This document shows, piece by piece, positions 58,937-64,000 of a DNA stretch of 64,000 nucleotides (position 1 is its first letter; every line of letters begins with the position of its first letter). Source of the stretch: Bacteroidota bacterium (GTDB lineage Bacteria > Bacteroidota > Bacteroidia > AKYH767-A > OLB10); contig JADJMG010000020.1 of assembly GCA_016709725.1 (NCBI GenBank), forward strand, positions 1 to 64,000. The letters run 5' to 3'. A program made the translations under genes and the position numbers. The notes below the pieces were generated by a model. That model did not search any database. It saw nothing but the letters and a program-made list of their open reading frames with translations, and had not been told where the DNA came from.

Positions 58937-59481
58937 ATGCCAACCAATAGCAAACTCATTTTCAATAAAGAGTTACTGGCTATTACTATCGATCGTCTTT
59001 GCTATCAGCTTATTGAAAACCACGATCTCTTTGCCGATACGGTGATCATCGGACTCCAGCCCCGAGGCATTATTCTTTCGAAATTGATCTTTGATCGCAT
59101 TCAACACATCCAACCCAATACCCAAATTCAATACGGTGAACTGGACGTTAGCTTTTTCCGCGACGATTTTCGCCGCCGCGATCTTATCGTTCCCAGCGCG
59201 AATAAAATGAATTTCATTGTGGAGGTAGACGTGTGGTGTTGATTGATGATGTGCTCTTCACCGGTCGTACCATCCGCGCCGGACTGGATGCCCTCTTGGC
59301 TTTTGGTCGGCCTGCACGCGTTGAACTGTTGGTACTCATCAACCGAAAATTTAGTCGACAATTACCCATTGAACCTGATTACATAGGCAAATCCATAGAT
59401 ACCATCTCTTCCGAAAAAGTAAAAGTGAATTTGAATCCCGAAATTGAAGAAGAGGGTGTCTGGTTAATCTCTGAAGAATAA
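58937..59481 (+). CDS. pyrR: PyrR-like phosphoribosyltransferase (one frame slip)
   Basis: PyrR is a bifunctional pyrimidine operon regulator and uracil phosphoribosyltransferase. The start at 58937 (MPTNSKLIFNKELLAITIDRL) leads to VIIGLQPRGIILSKLIFDRI, YGELDVSFFRDDFRRRDL and the PRPP loop VVLIDDVLFTGRTIRAGLDAL, with RPARVELLVLINRKFSRQLPIEPDYIGKSI after it. Inserting one base near 59225 (IVEDRRVVLIDD) joins the two frames into about 182 residues, the usual PyrR length. It ends four bases before pyrB, so the two form an operon. Confidence 0.92.
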
Positions 59482-59485
59482 TTCC

Positions 59486-60889
59486 ATGATCGAGCAGTTA
59501 AGCGTTCAACACCTACTAGGAATAAAGGACCTCACGAAAGAGGATATAGAACTTATTTTTAGAACTGCCGATAATTTTAAAGATGTTATTAATCGCCCCA
59601 TCAAGAAAGTTCCCTCTTTACGCGACATCACCATTGCCAATATCTTTTTCGAAAACTCTACTCGTACAAAGCTCAGTTTTGAGTTAGCTGAAAAACGATT
59701 GAGTGCCGATGTAGTTAACTTCTCCGCTTCGGGATCATCGGTAAGCAAAGGAGAAACTTTAGTCGATACCGTCAATAATATTTTAGCCATGAAAGTGGAT
59801 ATGGTCGTGATGCGCCATCCAAAGCCTGGAGCAGCGATGTTCTTGGCCCGACACATCAAGGCAAATGTGATTAATGCGGGTGATGGTACCCACGAGCATC
59901 CTACCCAAGCTTTGCTGGATGCGTTTTCGATTCGTGAAAAATTAGGTAGGGTAGAAGGACAGAAAGTGGTAATTGTGGGCGACATTCTCCATTCCCGTGT
60001 TGCTTTGAGCAATATCCTTTGTCTGCAGAAATTAGGTGCTGAAGTGATGGTTTGCGGACCGGTCACCTTGATTCCAAAATACATGAGCTCCTTAGGGGTG
60101 AAAGTGGAACACGATCTTAAGAAAGCCTTGGCTTGGTGCGATGTGGCGAACATGTTACGCATCCAGCTCGAGCGACAAGATATTCGCTATTTTCCCTCTT
60201 TAAGAGAATATTCCATGTTGTATGGATTGAATAAGCGTTTGTTAGATGGAATAGGTAAGCAATTGGTAATCATGCATCCTGGACCCATCAATCGCGGAGT
60301 AGAGATCACCAGCGACATTGCCGACAGCGAACACAGCATCATTTTGAATCAAGTTGAAAATGGGGTGGCCATCCGAATTGCCGTACTTTTCCTTTTGGCC
60401 CATATGCGAGGATTTGAACAATCCAACGTTAACAAAGGATTTTGTAAAGACTTGCATCTTCATTTTTCAAGGGCTACATTTGAAAAAAATAGATATATGC
60501 ACTTTAGCCTAGATAAAACCGAAAAATACGTGGTGATTAAACTCCACGAGCAAAAGTTAAACACTTTGATTGCAGCCGAGCTGAAGTCAGAGTTGCTTTT
60601 GCTAAACACACAAGGCTTCAACAATATCATTCTCGATTTGGAAGAATCTCTCTATTGCGATTCGTCGGGTTTAAGTGCCATTTTGGTTGGAAATCGTCTA
60701 TGCCGCAACTCCAGCGGATTGTTTGTGATTACGGGGTTAAGCGATACCGTTATGAAATTAGTTCAGATTTCACAGCTCGATCAAGTCTTGAATTTAGCCC
60801 TTACGGCAAACGATGCGATCGATTTTATCAATGAAACTGAAGAAGAAAGAAAAATAGAAGATAAAATTGAAAAGAATATCAAAGAATGA
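59486..60889 (+). CDS. pyrB: Aspartate carbamoyltransferase PyrB, open into a C-terminal STAS domain
   Basis: PyrB condenses carbamoyl phosphate and aspartate in pyrimidine synthesis. Residues 1-~312 are a full catalytic subunit: the carbamoyl-phosphate loop FFENSTRTKLSFELAEKRL, SSVSKGETLVDTV, VMRHPKPGAAMFLARH, DGTHEHPTQALLDAF, the aspartate domain VVIVGDILHSRVALSN, and the end MHPGPINRGVEI ... RGFEQS. The same frame then crosses ~24 residues without domain character and enters a STAS domain (from about 338). One extra A in the AA at 60425-60426 would create QSKR followed by TAA, a natural PyrB end. The 467-residue fusion is thus probably two genes. Confidence 0.9.
   Translation: MIEQLSVQHLLGIKDLTKEDIELIFRTADNFKDVINRPIKKVPSLRDITIANIFFENSTRTKLSFELAEKRLSADVVNFSASGSSVSKGETLVDTVNNILAMKVDMVVMRHPKPGAAMFLARHIKANVINAGDGTHEHPTQALLDAFSIREKLGRVEGQKVVIVGDILHSRVALSNILCLQKLGAEVMVCGPVTLIPKYMSSLGVKVEHDLKKALAWCDVANMLRIQLERQDIRYFPSLREYSMLYGLNKRLLDGIGKQLVIMHPGPINRGVEITSDIADSEHSIILNQVENGVAIRIAVLFLLAHMRGFEQSNVNKGFCKDLHLHFSRATFEKNRYMHFSLDKTEKYVVIKLHEQKLNTLIAAELKSELLLLNTQGFNNIILDLEESLYCDSSGLSAILVGNRLCRNSSGLFVITGLSDTVMKLVQISQLDQVLNLALTANDAIDFINETEEERKIEDKIEKNIKE
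60475..60482 (+). promoter_or_regulatory. -7 promoter element before the STAS domain
   Basis: TACATTTG (TAnnTTTG) with a CTTG about 20 bases upstream (60451-60454) lies in the linker between PyrB and the STAS domain, 14 bases before an ATG at 60497. It supports a separate STAS gene. Confidence 0.5.
60497..60889 (+). CDS. STAS-domain protein (anti-sigma factor antagonist-like), probable separate gene
   Basis: From the ATG at 60497 this would be a 130-residue protein: MHFSLDKTEKYVVIKLHEQK, then the STAS core LILDLEESLYCDSSGLSAILVGNRLC with the phosphorylatable-serine region DSSGLSA, and an acidic/basic tail (ETEEERKIEDKIEKNIKE). In the given sequence it is read in frame with pyrB. Stand-alone STAS proteins of this kind next to rnz are familiar in Flavobacteria-like genomes, which favours a separate gene. 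The signalling partner (serine kinase or anti-sigma factor) is not in the window. Confidence 0.7.
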   Translation: MHFSLDKTEKYVVIKLHEQKLNTLIAAELKSELLLLNTQGFNNIILDLEESLYCDSSGLSAILVGNRLCRNSSGLFVITGLSDTVMKLVQISQLDQVLNLALTANDAIDFINETEEERKIEDKIEKNIKE

Positions 60890-60921
60890 TTTAGTATCTT
60901 TATAGCTTGAAATTAAAGTTT

Positions 60922-61675
60922 ATGAAGAAATCTATACTCCTAATCAGTTTTATTGTTTTGAGTGCTTTCCAAATCCATGCTCAATGCGTACCCAATACTG
61001 GCAATACAACTCCTGGAATTACTCCTGATAGTGCAACCGGTTTATCGGCCGGTACGGTGGGTGTAATCTATAGTCAAGTGCTTCAAATTTTTGTTCCTGC
61101 TACTACTCCTGTGGAAATATTACCGGGTGTAGTGGTAAATGTTCCTGTAGTATCTGTTGAGCTTAATTCGTTAACGGGCTTGCCTCCTGGATTAACGTAC
61201 GCTTGTAATCCTGCCAACTGTTTATTCCCAGGGAATAGCAATGGTTGCGCCGACATTAGCGGAACACCAACGGTTGCTGGAAACTATACATTAACTGCTG
61301 TTATTACTTCGATCGGTACTGTGTTTGGCCAGCCCACTACACAAGTTGATACATTAAGTTACTATGTAATTGATGTGACAGGTTCTGTTTCTTCCATCTA
61401 TGAAAGTACAGGATTAGGATTTTTCATGAATCAAAATTCACCCAATCCATGCGCGGGTTTACCGACATTCGTTACGTAGTTCCTAGTCGTGGTGAAGTTG
61501 ATTTTCGCTTATTCAATCTCATCGGAAAAGAAGTGTACAGAAGTTTATTAACTCCTGATCAAGGTGAAAACGAACTTCGTTTCGATACTCGTGATTTAGC
61601 TCCTGGGTGTACATGTATTCCATGACTTTCAATGGTGAAACCTTAACCAAGCGTCTCGTTATTTCTCGAAAGTAA
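60922..61675 (+). CDS. Secreted T9SS type A cargo with Ig-like domain (two frame slips)
   Basis: This protein of about 252 residues has a signal peptide (KSILLISFIVLSAFQIHAQ) and a putative-Ig/cadherin-like domain (ATGLSAGTVGVIYSQVLQIFV ... LNSLTGLPPGLTYACNPANC ... ISGTPTVAGNYTLTAVI). The frame breaks at GGG 61454-61456 and GGG 61605-61607. One more G in each restores NPCAGFTDIRYVVPSRGEVDF and DLAPGVYMYSMTFNGETLTKRL, the type A sorting domain. The stop is two bases before the rnz ATG. The start at 60922 is chosen because it begins the signal peptide. Confidence 0.82.
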
Positions 61676-61677
61676 GA

Positions 61678-62592
61678 ATGGGGTTTGAACTCACCATACT
61701 CGGGAGCAGTTCAGCTACTCCCATTTACGATCGTCACCCAACTTCCCAACTTCTTGTATTTCGCGATCGACATTTTTTAATCGATTGTGGTGAAGGTACG
61801 CAGATGCAAATGCTGAAGTACAAGATCCGTTATCATCGCATCAGTCATATCTTCATTAGTCATTTACACGGCGATCATTATTTGGGGTTGATTGGCTTGT
61901 TGTCCACCTATCATTTACAAGGCCGCTCCACCGACTTACATCTTTTTGGTCAGCAAGATTTGATGGACATCATTGAAATGCATCTGCGAGCCTCGCAAAC
62001 GATTTTAAGATACAATCTCATCTTTCATCATATCCGACATTACGCTCCTGAAATACTTTTTGAAGACGACGAAATTTATGTGCGTTCCATCGTATTAAAT
62101 CACCGCATCCCCTGCACTGGTTTCGTATTCGGCGAAAAACCTCGGCCGCGTCGATTGAAAGTAGATAAACTCCAAGAGCATAACATCCCTTTCACCCAAT
62201 ACACGCGCATTAAGTCGGGCGATGATTTTGTGGATTCCGAAGGCAACGTCATTTCCAATCTCGAATTAACCGAAGATCCACAACCCAGCCGAACCTATGC
62301 CTTTTGTTCCGACACCTTATACAATCCCGAGTTAGCGGAAGACATCAAAAACGTCGACTTACTTTACCACGAAGCAACGTTCCTTCACGAGATGCAAGAG
62401 CGAGCAGTAGCCACTTTTCATTCCACCGCCAAAGAAGCAGCTATGGTGGCCAAAGAAGCGAATGCAGGCAAGCTTGTCATCGGACATTTCTCGGCACGCT
62501 ACAAAGACATCGAACCATTGCTTGATGAAGCAAAAACCGTTTTTGAAAATACGGAGTTGGCAATAGAGGGTGAAGTCTTTAAGATTGATTGA
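61678..62592 (+). CDS. rnz: Ribonuclease Z
   Basis: This metallo-beta-lactamase-fold endonuclease matures tRNA 3' ends. The 304-residue length matches the short RNase Z form. The N-terminus FELTILGSSSATPIYDRHPTSQLL, LIDCGEGTQMQMLKY, the zinc motif HLHGDH in ISHLHGDHYLGLIGLLS, VLNHRIPCTGFVF, FCSDTLYNPEL, and HSTAKEAAMVAKEANAGKLVIGHFSARYKD are all present. The gene is intact, two bases after the preceding T9SS cargo. Confidence 0.96.
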   Translation: MGFELTILGSSSATPIYDRHPTSQLLVFRDRHFLIDCGEGTQMQMLKYKIRYHRISHIFISHLHGDHYLGLIGLLSTYHLQGRSTDLHLFGQQDLMDIIEMHLRASQTILRYNLIFHHIRHYAPEILFEDDEIYVRSIVLNHRIPCTGFVFGEKPRPRRLKVDKLQEHNIPFTQYTRIKSGDDFVDSEGNVISNLELTEDPQPSRTYAFCSDTLYNPELAEDIKNVDLLYHEATFLHEMQERAVATFHSTAKEAAMVAKEANAGKLVIGHFSARYKDIEPLLDEAKTVFENTELAIEGEVFKID

Positions 62593-62842
62593 TTTCACTT
62601 CGTATATAAATCGTAAGACGCGAAATACGAATGAACACGAAATGCGAAATAACTGCGAAATAGTTTTGTGGAGGTTTTGAAATTTATCTAGTTTAATGAA
62701 TATCGTTTAAACGCAGCGGAAGCAGCGGTTTCGCAACGGTCGCGAGGTCTAATTAATTTTTTTCGGAGTCAAAATTAATTAGTGAAGAAAAAAAATCTAG
62801 CAGCTAGAAGCCAGAAGCTAGCAGCTTTTCCTATCTTTCCTA
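62593..62842. repeat. Dispersed ~250-bp intergenic repeat, copy 2
   Basis: This gap after rnz matches 42306-42580 in the same order of blocks: ACGCGAAATACGAATGAACA, a TTTTGTGGAGGTTTTGAAAT block, TTTAAACGCAGCGGAAGCAG, CGCAACGGTCGCGAGGTC, GTGAAGAAAAAAAATCTAG and terminal CTAGAAGCCAGAAGCTAGCAG units at 62804-62827. In both cases it starts within about 10 bases of a plus-strand stop codon. Confidence 0.65.
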
Positions 62843-62871
62843 AAATTTAATCTAACCTAAACCTATTAATC

Positions 62872-63387
62872 ATGAAAATGAACTCACTTCTCAACACGGC
62901 CTTTGCGTCTGTAGTTTTATTGTTTGCAGCTTGTTCAAATCCTGCTCCCGCTCCTAAAGCGGTTGATATGGATGCTGCTAAAACTGAAATTCAAGCCATG
63001 GAAGACGCTTACTCAGCCGCTGAAGCTGCAAAAGATGCCGACGCAGTTGCAGCCTATTATAGCGCTGACGCCGTTAGTTACACGCGTAACAAAGAACCAT
63101 TAGTAGGTAAGGAAGCAATCAAAAATTCCATCGCCGAAAGATTAGCGAAAGACACCACCGGAACTGTGAACGTTTATAAAGTGGTTGATCTTTATGCTGA
63201 AGGTGATTTAGCCGTAGAAATTGGCTCTTGGAATGAAAATACACCAGCAGGTGTTGAAGTGGAGCATGGGTACTACATGAGCATCTTCAAAAAAGTGGAT
63301 GGAAAATATACTTGTATCCGTGATATGAATATAACGTCGAAACCATTGGCGGAGGTTGTGGTTGATTCGTTGAAGGAAAAAAAATAA
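62872..63387 (+). CDS. SnoaL/DUF4440-like lipoprotein
   Basis: This 171-residue predicted lipoprotein has a signal peptide ending LFAAC (Cys21), an Ala/Pro linker (SNPAPAPKA) and a SnoaL-like alpha+beta barrel of the NTF2 superfamily (QAMEDAYSAAEAAKDADAVAAYYSADAV ... LVGKEAIKNSIAERL ... GYYMSIFKKVDGKYTCIRDM). Many DUF4440 members have unknown ligands and bind small molecules. Codon use is more Ala-rich than neighbours but otherwise similar. It seems to be transcribed alone. Confidence 0.82.
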   Translation: MKMNSLLNTAFASVVLLFAACSNPAPAPKAVDMDAAKTEIQAMEDAYSAAEAAKDADAVAAYYSADAVSYTRNKEPLVGKEAIKNSIAERLAKDTTGTVNVYKVVDLYAEGDLAVEIGSWNENTPAGVEVEHGYYMSIFKKVDGKYTCIRDMNITSKPLAEVVVDSLKEKK

Positions 63388-63651
63388 TTAAGGGAAATCT
63401 TCTCGGTTTGAACGAGATGATGATTTAAACGCAGCGATCGCAACGGTAACGCAACGGTCGCTGCGTAATCATCAAAAACCTCTCCAGAATCAAAGCATCG
63501 CAAATTATCGAGAACAAATCCGCGAAAATCCTTTTAATCCGTTTTATCCGCGTTCAGATGATTGAACAATAAGTTTCGAAAAGTAAGCATAAGAAATCAT
63601 AAAAAATCATAATAAATCAGCGGCCCATTAAGTATAGAAATGGCGACGAAT
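63388..63651. other. Intergenic gap with short dispersed repeats
   Basis: 63425-63470 carries an AAACGCAGCG...CGCAACGGTCGC repeat related to copies at 35371, 42450 and 62706. Further on, AAATCATAA repeats are seen near 63595-63620. No gene is visible on either strand. Confidence 0.5.
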
Positions 63652-63682
63652 AAAAAATGGGCGATAAATAATTTACCGCCCA
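63652..63682 (-). terminator. Rho-independent terminator of the right-edge gene
   Basis: TGGGCGaTAAAT pairs with ATTTAcCGCCCA (one mismatch) at 63658-63682, followed on the minus strand by six T. It lies 26 bases past the stop at 63709. Confidence 0.7.
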
Positions 63683-63708
63683 GGATTCTAATCAATATCT
63701 GCTAGAAA

Positions 63709-63999
63709 TTAGAAGCGAAAATTTTCTGGCTCCCCTAAAATTCCTCTCCCTTCTAATATTTGTCTCTTTGCGTTTTCGCAAATTTGGTAGGCGTACTCTT
63801 CGCGCTTCTTGTCGATTAAGCTTTGTTGGAAATTAATGCTGTTCTCCATGCGAATAATATACTCCTGGTGTACCGCCGACATCAAATTCGCAATCTGTGA
63901 AAACTCGAATCGTTGTGCTGCTTCAATAATCGCTGCTTTCCAATCTTTATTCGATTTAATGCTAATGGCGCAGTTCGCTTGTCTCAATGTTTCCAAGGC
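63709..63999 (-). CDS. Unrecognised alpha-helical protein, partial at the window edge
   Basis: At least 96 residues are open to the right edge, so the N-terminus is missing and the TTG at 63996 is probably internal. The visible part is predicted to be mostly helical (KDWKAAIIEAAQRFEFSQIA; EYIIRMENSINFQQSLIDKK), ending ILGEPENFRF. I do not recognise a family. The downstream terminator at 63652-63682 supports it as a real transcribed gene. Confidence 0.55.
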   Translation of the reverse strand, partial: ALETLRQANCAISIKSNKDWKAAIIEAAQRFEFSQIANLMSAVHQEYIIRMENSINFQQSLIDKKREEYAYQICENAKRQILEGRGILGEPENFRF

Positions 64000-64000
64000 C

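Noticed and set aside
63425..63470. Small RNA gene in the repeat-bearing gap
   Set aside because: Only dispersed repeat sequence is seen; no promoter-terminator pair or stable fold stands out.

Overview
The window is chromosomal DNA from a member of the Bacteroidota, probably an environmental lineage known from a metagenome or a long-read assembly. Several signs agree. The DNA is AT-rich. Secreted proteins end in type IX secretion (T9SS) sorting domains of both type A and type B, and a porQ gene is present. Many genes are preceded by the Bacteroidota -7 promoter element TAnnTTTG, often only 5-25 bases before the ATG. Shine-Dalgarno sequences are mostly absent. The gene orders (pyrR-pyrB-STAS-rnz; a peptidyl-prolyl isomerase trio with MoxR; a heterodimeric M16 pair) are of a Bacteroidota kind.

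Layout. 1-14.5 kb: a partial YdcF-like gene, trxB (-), a 1520-residue repeat-rich T9SS cargo (+), a MITE-like element leading into six 83-bp tandem repeats, a minus-strand envelope-folding operon (two parvulin-domain isomerases, an isomerase-like lipoprotein, MoxR) and guaB (-). 14.5-27.2 kb: a minus-strand block holding a giant T9SS type-B surface protein of about 2850 residues with ten ~190-residue repeats, two M16 peptidase subunits, a nitronate monooxygenase-like flavoprotein and a SanA-like protein. 27.4-35.3 kb (+): a fragmented T9SS cargo, a sugar-nucleotidyltransferase, glyA and porQ. 35.5-47 kb: smpB, an Nramp-Usp manganese transporter with its DtxR/MntR regulator and operator, pyrD, a Nudix hydrolase, pfkA, an outer-membrane protein, a thioredoxin-fold protein and two POT peptide transporters. 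47-64 kb: ybaB, DinB, a DUF5011 lipoprotein with a prolyl oligopeptidase, a FemAB/GNAT-like protein, cmk, ispH, a CxxCH-bearing T9SS cargo, rpsA, pyrR, pyrB running into a STAS domain, a small T9SS cargo, rnz, a SnoaL-like lipoprotein and a partial unknown gene.

Two themes stand out. The first is surface export: PorQ, at least six T9SS cargos, and periplasmic folding factors. The second is many frame disruptions, nearly all explicable as one-base length changes in homopolymers, and lying in essential genes such as rpsA, glyA, ispH, pyrD, pyrR and ybaB. These are most simply consensus errors of a long-read assembly rather than true pseudogenes, so broken genes are annotated at their restored extents. 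Intergenic DNA holds several families of dispersed or tandem short repeats. I found no tRNA, rRNA, CRISPR array or intact insertion sequence. I see no convincing new defence or biosynthetic system; the most unusual features are the 83-bp array, the giant repeat protein and the pyrB-STAS junction.
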